Assembly (NCBI GenBank): GCA_025449575.1
Contig: JANWJB010000016.1
Coordinates: forward strand, 1-35,529
From: Acidobacteriaceae bacterium
GTDB lineage: Bacteria; Acidobacteriota; Terriglobia; Terriglobales; Acidobacteriaceae
Length of the DNA: 35,529 bases
Reading direction: 5' to 3'
Position 1 is the stretch's first letter, and each line of letters starts with the position of its first letter. This document shows positions 1-9,786 of the stretch, one piece after another. Under the pieces are notes generated by a model that saw only the letters and a list, made by a program, of their open reading frames with translations, had not been told where the DNA came from and did no database searches. Made by a program: the position numbers and the translations under genes.

Positions 1-2
1 CG

Positions 3-560
3 ATTAGCAGCAATATCGCAGTTGTTCTTGCGCAGCGGGGGGCGCGCGTACTTCTGGTGGATGCCGATCTTCGCCGGGGCGAGATGGCGCGAATGCTGGG
101 AATCGAGGGCAACATCGGGTTGAGCGGCGCGCTCACCTCGTCCAGTTCCTGGCGCGATGCAATTGAGCCGGTGGCCGGGGTGGAGTCGCTTTCTGTGTTA
201 CCGAGTGGGCCGCGGCCGCCGAACCCGGCGGATCTTCTGGGCTCGGAAACAATGGATCAACTGCTTGGCGAATGGCAGCAGGAATTCGACCAGGTGATCA
301 TCGATAGCCCACCCTGCCTCATCGTCACCGACAGCGTAATTTTGGCGCCGAAGATGGATGCGGTGCTTCTGGTGGCGCGCGCCGGCTACACCTCCAGACC
401 GGGACTGCGCCGGGCTGCGGAGCTGTTTGAATCAGTGGATGCAAGGGTCGCCGGCATCGTGGTCAACGATTTCAGCACGCCGGGCACATATTACGGATAC
501 GGATATTCGAATTATTCGAAGTACTACGAAGATCCCAGGACGGCCGCTCAGGAGACATAG
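3..560 (+). CDS. C-terminal part of a BY-kinase / CpsD-CapB family capsular polysaccharide tyrosine autokinase (5' end outside window)
   Basis: Open frame from base 3 reads ISSNIAVVLAQRGARVLLVDADLRRG (Walker A'-type motif), then DQVIIDSPPCLIVTDSVILAPKMDAVLLVARAG (Walker B region) and a C-terminal Tyr cluster TYYGYGYSNYSKYYED. Confidence 0.9.
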   Translation: MSSNIAVVLAQRGARVLLVDADLRRGEMARMLGIEGNIGLSGALTSSSSWRDAIEPVAGVESLSVLPSGPRPPNPADLLGSETMDQLLGEWQQEFDQVIIDSPPCLIVTDSVILAPKMDAVLLVARAGYTSRPGLRRAAELFESVDARVAGIVVNDFSTPGTYYGYGYSNYSKYYEDPRTAAQET

Positions 561-841
561 GGGCAGGCCGGCTTTCAAGTCTGCCTTTTCTCCAGGCCCT
601 GGGGCCTGAGACCCGCCACCGCCCGGCGCCGGCAATGCCGAGGTTAGAGCCCCGGCCTACCCGATCTCGGAGTTGCCGATTGTGCCGGGGGAGAGGGCAA
701 AGCAGATTCCCTGCCGGAAATGACAGAAAGAAACAAACGCAGAGACAGCCCTTCTAGGAAGACAAAAGCGAGGCGCCTGCGCGCTCCGCGTGGTGTAGCA
801 CCCATCGCAGGATCCATAAACAGAGGAGAAAATCTACGGCT

Positions 842-1585
842 ATGGCAAACGAAGTAACAATTGTGGTGGGCATGGGCGAGGTAGGCGGCCCGCTCTATGA
901 CATTCTTCAGAAACGCTATGAATGCGTTGGCGTCGATCTGGAGCCTGTCGATGTGACGGCGCCCTGCTCGGTGCTGCATCTCTGCATTCCCTTCCAGATT
1001 GCCGACTTTGTCGGTACGGCGGCGGATTACATCGCCAAATACAAGCCGCGCCTCACCATCATCAACAGTACGGTTGCGCCTGGAACAACACAGGCCGTAG
1101 CGGCGTGGAGTGGATCCCGTGTCGCCTATAGCCCGGTTCGGGGCAAGCACGCGCGCATGCATAGCGAAATGATGCGCTACCGGAAGTTCGTCGGCGCCGA
1201 CGACCCGGCGGCCCGGGATGCTGCACTCGATCACTTTTCCGGAGCAGGGTTCAAAACTGCGGCATTTCCGAATGCAGCGGTGGGGGAAGTATCCAAGCTG
1301 TTGGAGACAACCTGGCTTGGCGTGCTCGTAGGCTGGGCGCAGGAGGCGGAGCGCATCGCAGGCGAATGCGGCGGCACTTATGAACAGGTCAATGCCTTTA
1401 TCCAAGAGATCGATTTTCTGCCCCACCACATTACCCCCGGCGTGATCGGAGGTCACTGCGTGATGCCGAACATCGAGATTCTGCGCAGCATTTACCGCTC
1501 CCCGCACCTTGACGCGATTGTGCGCTCCAATGAGCGCAAGAAGCAAAAAGAGCAGGCTGCCGAACCAGTCGAGGTGCATCAGTGA
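842..1585 (+). CDS. Short (247 aa) UDP-glucose/GDP-mannose dehydrogenase-like NAD-binding protein
   Basis: N-terminal Rossmann motif IVVGMGEVGGPL, NSTVAPGTT, E-x-x-K-LLE and PGVIGGHCVMPNIEIL (catalytic-Cys region of UDP-sugar dehydrogenases). Lacks the C-terminal nucleotide-binding domain. Confidence 0.75.
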   Translation: MANEVTIVVGMGEVGGPLYDILQKRYECVGVDLEPVDVTAPCSVLHLCIPFQIADFVGTAADYIAKYKPRLTIINSTVAPGTTQAVAAWSGSRVAYSPVRGKHARMHSEMMRYRKFVGADDPAARDAALDHFSGAGFKTAAFPNAAVGEVSKLLETTWLGVLVGWAQEAERIAGECGGTYEQVNAFIQEIDFLPHHITPGVIGGHCVMPNIEILRSIYRSPHLDAIVRSNERKKQKEQAAEPVEVHQ

Positions 1586-2598
1586 TCAAAGTGGGACTTA
1601 CAGGGATGGGATATTGGGGGCCCAATCTGGCCCGCGTCATTAACCAGCACCCTGGCAGCGAATTTAGCGCGGCCTGCGATCTTCGCCCGGAGAATCTCGA
1701 GCGGATTACAGGGCAATATCCGGCCGTAAAGGGCTATTCAAACTTCGATGAGTTCCTGGCGAGCGACGTCGAGGCGGTGATGATTGCAACACCGATTTCG
1801 ACGCATTATGAACTGGCGAAGCGGGCGCTTCTGGCGGGCAAGCATGTTTTCGTCGAAAAGCCTCTCGCCCATTCCAGCGCGTTGGCCCGCGATCTAACAT
1901 CGATCGCGGCAAAGCAGAAGAAGATCCTCTTTGCCGGATTCACGTTCATTTACAGCCCCCCTGTGATCAAGGTAAAAGAGCTCATCGATTCGGGCGAGCT
2001 TGGCGATTTGCATTACCTCAGCCTTTCCCGCGTGAACCTCGGGCTTTACCAGAAGGACGTCGACGTTGTCTGGGATCTTGCGGTTCACGACATCTCGATC
2101 CTCCTCTACTGGCTCGGAGAGATGCCATTCCGTGGCAGCTCCTTCGGCAGGGCATGTGTCCAGGAGGCGAAGCGGGATGTGGCGTTTCTGTGGCTGGAGT
2201 TTCCGAGCGGAGTGGTTGCTTCGAATGAGGTGAGCTGGCTTTCCCCGCAGAAGATGCGCCGCACCTGCATCGTCGGGTCAAAGCGCATGGTGGTCTACGA
2301 TGATACCGAGCCGGTCGAGAAGCTGAAGATCTATGATCGCGGGGTCGACTTCAAGCTGCCCAGCACTTTTGGCGAATTCCAGCTTTCCTATCGCATGGGT
2401 GACATGTACGCCCCGCATCTTGAAAATGAGGAACCTTTGCTGAAAGAGATGACGCATTTTCTTTCCTCGATTGAGACCGGAACCCAGCCGCTCACGTCCG
2501 GGGAGTTCGGGACCAAGGTCGTCGAAGTGCTCGAACTGCTTGACCGAACGGCGCAAGCACATCAGCGCGCGGAATTGGATGAGGTGATTGCCCGATGA
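1582..2598 (+). CDS. Gfo/Idh/MocA family oxidoreductase (WbpB/WlbA-like)
   Basis: [20 protein letters not shown] Rossmann start, [28 protein letters not shown] motif. GTGA overlap with the preceding stop. Confidence 0.9.
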   Translation: MIKVGLTGMGYWGPNLARVINQHPGSEFSAACDLRPENLERITGQYPAVKGYSNFDEFLASDVEAVMIATPISTHYELAKRALLAGKHVFVEKPLAHSSALARDLTSIAAKQKKILFAGFTFIYSPPVIKVKELIDSGELGDLHYLSLSRVNLGLYQKDVDVVWDLAVHDISILLYWLGEMPFRGSSFGRACVQEAKRDVAFLWLEFPSGVVASNEVSWLSPQKMRRTCIVGSKRMVVYDDTEPVEKLKIYDRGVDFKLPSTFGEFQLSYRMGDMYAPHLENEEPLLKEMTHFLSSIETGTQPLTSGEFGTKVVEVLELLDRTAQAHQRAELDEVIAR

Positions 2599-3215
2599 CC
2601 GCAGCCGCCAAGGATGCGCAAGCAACGCAGCGCGGCTTTTTCGCTCACCCGCAGGCGTTGGTCGATACCGGCGAGATAGGGGCGCAAACGCGTATCTGGG
2701 CGTTTGCGCATGTCATGCAGGGTGCCCGCATCGGCGCCCATTGCAATATAGGCGAGCACGCGTTTATCGAGGGGGGCGCCCGCCTGGGGGATGGGGTCAC
2801 CGTCAAGAATGGAGTATCGGTGTGGAGCGGGGTCGTAGTTGAAGATGACTGCTTCCTGGGGCCGCACTGTGTCTTCACAAATGACATGAACCCGCGCGCC
2901 TATATCAAAAAAGGTCCGGAAGCACTGCTGCCGACGCTGGTGAAAAATCATGCCACCATCGGAGCCAACGCCACGATCGTCTGCGGAAACACCATCGGCG
3001 CCTATGCCTTTGTAGGCGCCGGCTCAGTGGTCATCCGGGATGTTCCGGCATACGGCCTGGTGGTCGGCAACCCGGCAAGGCAGATCGGGTGGATGTGCGC
3101 CTGCGCTCAAAAGCTGCCGCTCCAGGCCGAAGCCGCCATTGGAGGACATACTCGCTGCGGTAGCTGCGCCGCGGAATTCTCCCGCACGGCGGAAGGGCTT
3201 GCCCGGCGAAATTAG
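2595..3215 (+). CDS. Left-handed beta-helix (hexapeptide-repeat) N-acetyltransferase, WbpD/WlbB-like, with C-terminal CxC...CxxC zinc-ribbon-like tail
   Basis: Hexapeptide repeats ([31 protein letters not shown]), [31 protein letters not shown]...TRCGSC. ATGA overlap with upstream gene. Confidence 0.9.
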   Translation: MTAAAKDAQATQRGFFAHPQALVDTGEIGAQTRIWAFAHVMQGARIGAHCNIGEHAFIEGGARLGDGVTVKNGVSVWSGVVVEDDCFLGPHCVFTNDMNPRAYIKKGPEALLPTLVKNHATIGANATIVCGNTIGAYAFVGAGSVVIRDVPAYGLVVGNPARQIGWMCACAQKLPLQAEAAIGGHTRCGSCAAEFSRTAEGLARRN

Positions 3216-3263
3216 ACCCGCATTTCTCACATGCGGGGTGCCTCGCAAATGTGCGCCGGGTGC

Positions 3264-3296
3264 CCCATTCAAGCCCCGCCTTTGGGCTTGAGTGGG
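3264..3296. repeat. REP-like imperfect palindrome (13-nt arms, 7-nt loop)
   Basis: CCCATTCAAGCCC-CGCCTTT-GGGCTTGAGTGGG; arms pair with one G/T mismatch. Lies between CDSs. Confidence 0.6.
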
Positions 3297-3358
3297 AGGG
3301 TTGCAATCCAATAACTGCTGAGAAATACAGGCAAACTTCAAAGAAAAAGAAGAGTGTG

Positions 3359-4516
3359 ATGGAAACAATCGTTCCTTTTATCGATCTGCGCGCCCAGTAT
3401 GCATTCCTGCGCGAAGAAGTGAATGAGGCGATCCGCGGTGTTGTGGAGAGCGCTCATTTCGTCGGCGGCCACGCGCTGGAGCAGTTTGAGAATGAGTACG
3501 CTGGCTTTGTCGGGGCGGACTACTGTGTTGGGGTGGGTAACGGCACCGACGCCATTACATTGGCGCTCAAAGCGGCGGGCATCGGCAGCGGAGACGAAGT
3601 ACTGGTTCCGGCCAACAGCTTCTTCGCCACGGCGGAAGCAGTCAGCAACGCCAATGCCTCGCCGGTATTTGTCGATGTCGATCCGGCTACGTTCCACATG
3701 AGCCTCCGTCGGGCGGAAGCGGCGATTACCCCGCGCACGCGCGCGATTATCCCGGTGCATCTCTATGGCCGGGCCATGGACTTGAAGGGATTCGAAGCTC
3801 TGGCCGCGAGGCGCAACCTGACCATCATTGAGGACTGCGCCCAGGCGCATGGCGCGGAAATCCATGGCAAAGTTATTGGCTCCTCCGGAAGGTTGACTTG
3901 CTACAGCTTCTATCCGGGAAAAAATCTGGGCGCCTATGGAGATGGCGGCGCCGTGACGACCAGCGATGTTGAAATCGCGGCACGGCTGCGCATGCTCCGC
4001 GATCACGGCAGCCCACAAAAATACGAGCATCAGGTCATCGGCGTAAATTCCCGCCTGGATGGGCTGCAGGCGGCGGTTCTTTCCGTCAAGCTTCGCTATC
4101 TGCCGCAGTGGAATGAGGCCCGGCGCGGCCATGCGAAAAGGCTCGCAGCGGCTCTCGATGGCTCGGGACTGCTACCGCCGGAGATTCCTGGCGGGAAGGA
4201 ACATGTCTTTCACCTATTCGTGGTGCGCACGAGCCGGCGCGAAGAGTTGAAGCACTCGCTGGCGGCAAAGGGCATCCAGACCGGAATTCACTATCCGACC
4301 CCGCTTCACCTAACCTCCGCATATCAGGCGTTAGGCGCGCCCGGCCCGGGCTCCTGCCCCGTTGCCGAGCAGCTTTCTTCCGAAATTCTGTCTCTGCCCA
4401 TGTACCCCGAGATGTCAGCGGAGCAGATCGACTATTTGGCGGAGGCAGCGAGAGAGTTTAGCTCCGACAACTGCCTGGAGCCGGAGCTCGTCCATCTCTC
4501 CATGGCGAAGGGATAG
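3359..4516 (+). CDS. DegT/DnrJ/EryC1/StrS family PLP-dependent sugar aminotransferase (WbpE-like)
   Basis: METIVPFIDLRAQY; VGVGNGTDAITLALKAAGIGSGDEVLVPANSFFATAEAV; IIEDCAQAHGAE; SFYPGKNLGAYGDGGAV (PLP Lys). Start moved from ORF start 3251 to ATG 3359. Confidence 0.93.
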   Translation: METIVPFIDLRAQYAFLREEVNEAIRGVVESAHFVGGHALEQFENEYAGFVGADYCVGVGNGTDAITLALKAAGIGSGDEVLVPANSFFATAEAVSNANASPVFVDVDPATFHMSLRRAEAAITPRTRAIIPVHLYGRAMDLKGFEALAARRNLTIIEDCAQAHGAEIHGKVIGSSGRLTCYSFYPGKNLGAYGDGGAVTTSDVEIAARLRMLRDHGSPQKYEHQVIGVNSRLDGLQAAVLSVKLRYLPQWNEARRGHAKRLAAALDGSGLLPPEIPGGKEHVFHLFVVRTSRREELKHSLAAKGIQTGIHYPTPLHLTSAYQALGAPGPGSCPVAEQLSSEILSLPMYPEMSAEQIDYLAEAAREFSSDNCLEPELVHLSMAKG

Positions 4517-4537
4517 GCAGGCGCCGCCGATCTCATT

Positions 4538-5875
4538 ATGAAGGGATGGACCTCCAGATTAATCAACCGCTGCCTCCCCCGCAGCAAGTTTGTCCGGAAT
4601 GTCTCCGTTCTGGCGGGCGGAACGGCCGCCGCGCAAGCTCTCGCCGTAGCTGCCTCGCCGATTCTGACGCGAATTTATAGACCGGCGGATTTCGGAGCAT
4701 TCCAGGTATTTATCTCGATCATGGCTCTTGCCTTGGTGGCGGCCCCAGCACGTTATGAAGTCGCGTTGTTGCTCCCGGAAGATGAGCAAAGCGCGCTCGA
4801 TCTTCTCGCTGTGGCGTTGCTATGTGTTTGCACTGTGACGGTGCTGTTGGCCGGCATCGTGCTGGTATGTCATTTCCATTGGTTTCTCCCTGCCGGCGTG
4901 GCGATTTTAAAAGGCCACCTGTGGCTGGTTCCTGTCAGCGTTTTCGCCGGCGGCTTCTACCAGGCCCTCACATACTGGGCCATGCGCCGCGATGGCTACA
5001 AGCAGATTGCCCTTTCGAAGTTCACAAAGGTCGGTTCGCAAGTCGCCACGCAGCTTGGCGTCGGAATGGCCATCCACGGCTCGCTCGGGCTGCTGCTGGG
5101 CGATGCAGTGGGCCGCATCGCGGGAACCGGCCGATTCCTGCGAGAGTTGTGGCGCGGTTACCAGTCTCAACTTCGCGCCATTCGCCCGGCGCGAATGATG
5201 CAGCTCGCAGCCCGCTATCGAGACTACCCGCTGGTTTCCATGTGGGGCGCGCTGATCAACTGCTCGGGTTTGGCTCTGCCGGCCCTTTTCCTTGCCCAAT
5301 ACTATGGCGCTCGCGAAACCGGTTGGTTTGCTCTTGTCAACCAGGTTCTCGGGGTGCCGGGTGCCTTGATCGGGGCCAGCATCGCTCAGGTCTATACGTC
5401 GGAGGCGGCGAAGCTCTCGCGCTCGGATCCCGAGCGCCTCATGCAGATTTTCCGGAAAACGACTCGGCGGATGCTCGCCCTCGGCATCGCTCCATGCGCG
5501 CTGTTTACGATCCTGGCGCCGTGGCTCTTCCAAATCATCTTCGGCCCGAAATGGCGGGAGGCGGGCGAGTATGCGCGGTGCCTGGCCTTCATGTTCTATG
5601 CCGGGTTCATCAACTCGCCGGTTACGATGACGTTGAATATTCTCGAACGGCAGAAGTCGCAATTGGCCTGGGATGCCTCCAGGTTGGTGCTCACCGTACT
5701 GGCCATGGTTCTGCCCGAATACCTCGGATATGGCGCGCGAACCACAATCCTTGCCTACTCGGTCGTGATGACCCTGATGTATGCAGTGCATTGGACGCTT
5801 TCGTACTCGGCCATTCGGGACGTTGTGGAACGCTTCTGCGCACCTCGACCCGTTGTTCATGCCTCAGGTATATGA
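4538..5875 (+). CDS. Oligosaccharide flippase family (Wzx-like) polysaccharide biosynthesis protein
   Basis: Polytopic membrane protein; N-term RNVSVLAGGTAAAQALAVAASPILTRIYRPADFGAFQVFISI is typical of lipopolysaccharide flippases. Confidence 0.9.
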   Translation: MKGWTSRLINRCLPRSKFVRNVSVLAGGTAAAQALAVAASPILTRIYRPADFGAFQVFISIMALALVAAPARYEVALLLPEDEQSALDLLAVALLCVCTVTVLLAGIVLVCHFHWFLPAGVAILKGHLWLVPVSVFAGGFYQALTYWAMRRDGYKQIALSKFTKVGSQVATQLGVGMAIHGSLGLLLGDAVGRIAGTGRFLRELWRGYQSQLRAIRPARMMQLAARYRDYPLVSMWGALINCSGLALPALFLAQYYGARETGWFALVNQVLGVPGALIGASIAQVYTSEAAKLSRSDPERLMQIFRKTTRRMLALGIAPCALFTILAPWLFQIIFGPKWREAGEYARCLAFMFYAGFINSPVTMTLNILERQKSQLAWDASRLVLTVLAMVLPEYLGYGARTTILAYSVVMTLMYAVHWTLSYSAIRDVVERFCAPRPVVHASGI

Positions 5876-7236
5876 AAAAGCTCACAAGCAACGAAGGCGT
5901 CGAAGCCAGCACGTCGGGGTCGGCGGACCGTCCTCGCCATCTTGAGCGGATAGCATGCCTGCTCCTGCCGCTAAATGTCGGCGGGTTTGTGCTCGCCAGC
6001 TATCTGCCGGGATTGCTTTCAATGAACAATCGTCCGGTGTCTGTGGCATTCAGGGCTCTTTTCGCTGGGTTGTGCGTTTACTTAGTGTGGTCTGCGCTTC
6101 GCCTGGGCCGCATGCGTAAGCCTCGCGCCGTTGATCTTCTCGCTATCGTGTTCTGGTCGCTCTATCTCACCCGCTTCGCGATTGACACCGTAATCAACCC
6201 GGTCTCTCTTGGGATGAGTGATTCCGACTTTTTCCAATTTCTGATCGGTACGTCGTTTTTGACATTTATCGCATTCAGTGCGGTTTCTGATATGAGGATC
6301 TATCGGAATGCGCTTCATTGGATCGCGATTGTTCTGGCGTGCGACTGCTTATTTTCGTATTTCTCCAATTCTTACGATTTAACAGCTGGAACTGCTCGTG
6401 ACCGCCTCGGAGCCAACGCAATCATTAACCCGATAACCTATGGGCATATCGGCGTCACCGCCGCGATCATTGGGTTGTTTCTATTTCTCGGCATCTCCAA
6501 GAGATATAAGACGTTCCGCTTCTCGCTGTTTGGCCTCATTCTTATGCTCCTCGGAATGTTTGCGTTGCTCTCGTCGGCAGCCCGAGGGCCGCTTGTCGCG
6601 GGTGTTGTGTTGCTGCTCCTGCTATTGATCGTAGCGTTCCGACATGGGGCCGGTGGGCGCATGGTGGCGGCATCACTGTTCATGGCAATCGTCGTACCCA
6701 TTCTAATTGGCATCGTTGTTGCCGCGGGTGTGCCGATTCAGCGATATTTTGGATCGGCCTCTGCGTTTTTGGAGAGCAATTCCACTGCACACCGTGAATC
6801 GCTGGAGTCCCTCGGTTGGAAAGAGTTTGTAGAACACCCAATCCTTGGAAGTTCGATGGTGGAAAGAGAGTCTTTGACCTATCCGCATAACTTCCTGATC
6901 GAGTCCTTTATGGCGACTGGTCTGGTGGGTGGAACAGCCTTTTCTTTGCTCCTGTTAATAGGGCTCTGGCGATCTCTCACCCTCCTGTATCGGCATCCGG
7001 AAGACTGTTGGATCTCCTTGCTCTTCCTGCACAGTATGATTGCCGGAATGTTTTCTGGAGGTCTATTTTGCGCTCCATGGTTTTGGGGCATGCTGGCAAT
7101 AATGCTCTCTGCAAGCCATCGTGACCAGCATGATGCGCTGCCCGTCGCCATGCGCAGGCGGCCTCAATCGGAGCCGGGGGGGCACTGGACCGTTCCTGTC
7201 GGGGCTGGCCTGGAGTCAGACGCAATCACTGCGTGA
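5872..7236 (+). CDS. O-antigen ligase/polymerase-like (Wzy/WaaL) membrane protein
   Basis: Hydrophobic polytopic protein with ...YPHNFLIESFMATGLVGG (Wzy_C-like loop). ATGA overlap with flippase stop; the longer ORF from 4822 is an out-of-frame extension over the flippase gene. Confidence 0.8.
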   Translation: MKKLTSNEGVEASTSGSADRPRHLERIACLLLPLNVGGFVLASYLPGLLSMNNRPVSVAFRALFAGLCVYLVWSALRLGRMRKPRAVDLLAIVFWSLYLTRFAIDTVINPVSLGMSDSDFFQFLIGTSFLTFIAFSAVSDMRIYRNALHWIAIVLACDCLFSYFSNSYDLTAGTARDRLGANAIINPITYGHIGVTAAIIGLFLFLGISKRYKTFRFSLFGLILMLLGMFALLSSAARGPLVAGVVLLLLLLIVAFRHGAGGRMVAASLFMAIVVPILIGIVVAAGVPIQRYFGSASAFLESNSTAHRESLESLGWKEFVEHPILGSSMVERESLTYPHNFLIESFMATGLVGGTAFSLLLLIGLWRSLTLLYRHPEDCWISLLFLHSMIAGMFSGGLFCAPWFWGMLAIMLSASHRDQHDALPVAMRRRPQSEPGGHWTVPVGAGLESDAITA

Positions 7237-7355
7237 GGCTGGCACGCGCAGTTGTCTCGAAACCAGCCTGCGAGGTGGGGGGGAAGGTCAACTCGCTGTC
7301 TAGGAGAAGGCCCCTCTTCTTGCAATCTATCGTCATTATTTATTAGGTGCTTCAG

Positions 7356-8444
7356 ATGAGAGTATTCCAGAATTCAGGCGTCGCCTCCGATTACCTCGCC
7401 GCCCACCAGCGAGAATGCAATGGCGCCACTTTTGCGGCCAGAATCGCACGCTTCCTTGATGATTGCTATGGGGCAGTTCACATTTTAGGGCCGGTGCTCG
7501 ATCGAGAGGAATTTGCCTTCTTCACCAACGGAGATGATGAAGCATTGCAGCGCACCTGGGCGCGCGAAATGGGAATGCCGCCTGAGTCGGACATGACCGA
7601 GATTCTGCTGGCGCAAATTGAACATCATCGCACGGAGGTGTTCTATAACCTCGACCCGGTGCGCTATGGGAGTGACTTTGTCCGGAAACTGCCGGGTTGC
7701 GTGCGAAGGAGCATTGCCTGGCGGGCAGCGCCCTCCACCGGAGCCGACTTCGGAGAGTACGATTCAGTCGTGTGCAACTTTCCGGGAATTTTGAAGAGCT
7801 ATGAGGCATGTGGCTGGAAAGCCGCGTATTTCTTCCCTTCATACGATCCGAGAATGGGTGAATACGCTATCAATGATGATCGGCCGATTGATGTGCTCTT
7901 CATCGGCGGGTATTCGCGGCACCACAGCAAGCGCGCCGCGATCTTGCAAGCTGTCGCCAGCCTGAGAAGCCGCTATCGCATCGAATTCCGCCTAGCCCCC
8001 TCCCGGTTTACAAAACTTGCCGAGTCGCCCCTTGGGCGCCTCGCGCCGTTGGGGAAATACCGACGTCCCAAGGACATTCGCGCCGTTTCTCGCGGCCCGG
8101 TATTTGGCCGCGATTTGTATGGGCTTATCGCAAAGTCAAAGATCGTATTGAACGGCTCCGTCGACATGGCAGGGGAAGACCGAGGAAATATGCGCTGCTT
8201 TGAAGCCCTTGGATGCCGGGCTTTGATGGTCTCTGATTCGGGGCAATATCCGGACGGCATGCAGCCGGATAGAACCATGAAAACCTATCACAATGGAGCT
8301 GAGGCTATTTCCACCATCGAGTCCAGCTTGGAGGGCTACGAACAGGCACGCCTGATCGCCGACCGCGGCTACTCGATGATCCGCAGCCTATACAGCAAAG
8401 CGGCGCAGTGGAGCGCTTTCCAAAACCTGGTGGGTGCACTGTGA
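7356..8444 (+). CDS. Glycosyltransferase (CgeB-like / GT-B fold)
   Basis: [60 protein letters not shown] resembles CgeB/GT1-type glycosyltransferase C-terminal signatures. Confidence 0.75.
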   Translation: MRVFQNSGVASDYLAAHQRECNGATFAARIARFLDDCYGAVHILGPVLDREEFAFFTNGDDEALQRTWAREMGMPPESDMTEILLAQIEHHRTEVFYNLDPVRYGSDFVRKLPGCVRRSIAWRAAPSTGADFGEYDSVVCNFPGILKSYEACGWKAAYFFPSYDPRMGEYAINDDRPIDVLFIGGYSRHHSKRAAILQAVASLRSRYRIEFRLAPSRFTKLAESPLGRLAPLGKYRRPKDIRAVSRGPVFGRDLYGLIAKSKIVLNGSVDMAGEDRGNMRCFEALGCRALMVSDSGQYPDGMQPDRTMKTYHNGAEAISTIESSLEGYEQARLIADRGYSMIRSLYSKAAQWSAFQNLVGAL

Positions 8445-9007
8445 TTCAACGCGTCAAGGCGCTGCTCAATGACCTCGCCGGTATTTTATTTCTCCTAAAA
8501 GCCGGCATTACGGTCGGGAGAGACAGCAAAGTAGTGTGGAGCCGGCTCAGGTTACCGAGGGGCGCCCAGATCAGGATCGGCGACAACTCGCTTGTTCATT
8601 GCAGGATCAGGTTTGATTCCCGTGAAGGGCAAGTTCTAATCGGAGACCGCTCTTTCATTGGGCTTAGCGATCTGGTATGTCACAGCAAGATCGAGATTGG
8701 CAACGATGTCATGATCTCGTGGGGGGTTACGATCGTCGATCATAATTCTCATAGCTTATTTTGGGAACAACGCAAGGATGACGTGACCAATTGGGCGCAG
8801 GGCATCAAACGCTGGGATGACGTGCGGCGCGCGCCCGTCAAGATACAAGACAAGGTTTGGATAGGCTTCAACGCTATCATTTTGAAAGGGGTAACGATTG
8901 GCGAAGGCGCAGTGGTAGCTGCGGGCGCCGCCGTGACAAAAGATGTGCCGCCGTTTACGTTAGTCGCCGGTAATCCAGCGGCCGTTGTGCGGCAACTGAC
9001 AACATAA
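8441..9007 (+). CDS. Acyltransferase, hexapeptide-repeat (WbbJ/maltose O-acetyltransferase type)
   Basis: [49 protein letters not shown] start overlapping the upstream TGA. Confidence 0.88.
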   Translation: MIQRVKALLNDLAGILFLLKAGITVGRDSKVVWSRLRLPRGAQIRIGDNSLVHCRIRFDSREGQVLIGDRSFIGLSDLVCHSKIEIGNDVMISWGVTIVDHNSHSLFWEQRKDDVTNWAQGIKRWDDVRRAPVKIQDKVWIGFNAIILKGVTIGEGAVVAAGAAVTKDVPPFTLVAGNPAAVVRQLTT

Positions 9008-9110
9008 CTCTCGAACCGGTCTCATAAATCCTCTCCTGCTGGCGCGCCCACGTACGAGAGTCGTCACCACCAGACGAGAACGTGGTGGTAATACGATTCC
9101 AATTAGTTAT

Positions 9111-9683
9111 ATGAACATACACTATCTAGCGCAGCGCCTTCTGCGGCGCCCGACCTGTAGCCTCGCCGAGGGAGCCAAGCTGTACAGAACGGCCCGAATC
9201 AGCAATAAGTCAGGCGACGACAGCCGTATACGAATAGGCAACAACTCTGTAGTTTTAGGCGAGTTGTGGACCTTTGCCAGCGGCGGGCGGATACAGATTG
9301 GGGAGTGGTGCTACGTCGGAGCAGGCACGAGGATATGGTCAGGAGTGAATATCATGATTGGAGATAGGGTGCTGATTTCCCACAACGTGAACATCTTCGA
9401 CAGTCTTACGCATCCGGTAAACGCTCGGGGGCGGCACGATCAGTTCCGCGCGATTTTGACATCGGGTCATCCCAAGAAGATTGATCTTGGTGAACAGGCG
9501 GTCACCATAGGTGCGGATGCCTGGATAGGAGCGAACTCCATTATTTTGCGTGGGGTCACGGTTGGGACGGGTGGCATCGTTGGCGCCGGATCAGTGGTGA
9601 CGAAAGATGTTCCTGCCTATACCATCGTCGCGGGAAATCCCGCGCGGCCAATCCGCGAGCTTACGCCGTCGGAGAGAGACTAG
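9111..9683 (+). CDS. Acyltransferase, hexapeptide-repeat
   Basis: DAWIGANSIILRGVTVGTGGIVGAGSVVTKDVPAYTIVAGNPARPIREL. Confidence 0.88.
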   Translation: MNIHYLAQRLLRRPTCSLAEGAKLYRTARISNKSGDDSRIRIGNNSVVLGELWTFASGGRIQIGEWCYVGAGTRIWSGVNIMIGDRVLISHNVNIFDSLTHPVNARGRHDQFRAILTSGHPKKIDLGEQAVTIGADAWIGANSIILRGVTVGTGGIVGAGSVVTKDVPAYTIVAGNPARPIRELTPSERD

Positions 9684-9786
9684 CCCCAACGCATGATTTT
9701 CCTATCGAAATGAAGATTTCGCGGCCAGTCCAGCCGCTTTCTCGGCGATATTGTTTAATCCACCAATCCCGCCTCTGGAAACCAAC

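Noticed and set aside
644-1579. 311-aa minus-strand ORF
   Set aside because: Antisense to the dehydrogenase-like gene; no coherent domain; a GC-rich codon-structure artefact.
3338-4132. 264-aa minus-strand ORF
   Set aside because: Antisense shadow of the DegT aminotransferase gene.
4907-5860. 317-aa minus-strand ORF
   Set aside because: Antisense shadow of the flippase gene; very Arg/His/Gln-rich, no family resemblance.
4822-5871. N-terminal 350 codons of the 804-aa ORF
   Set aside because: Out-of-frame reading over the flippase gene; the polymerase/ligase CDS starts at ATG 5872.
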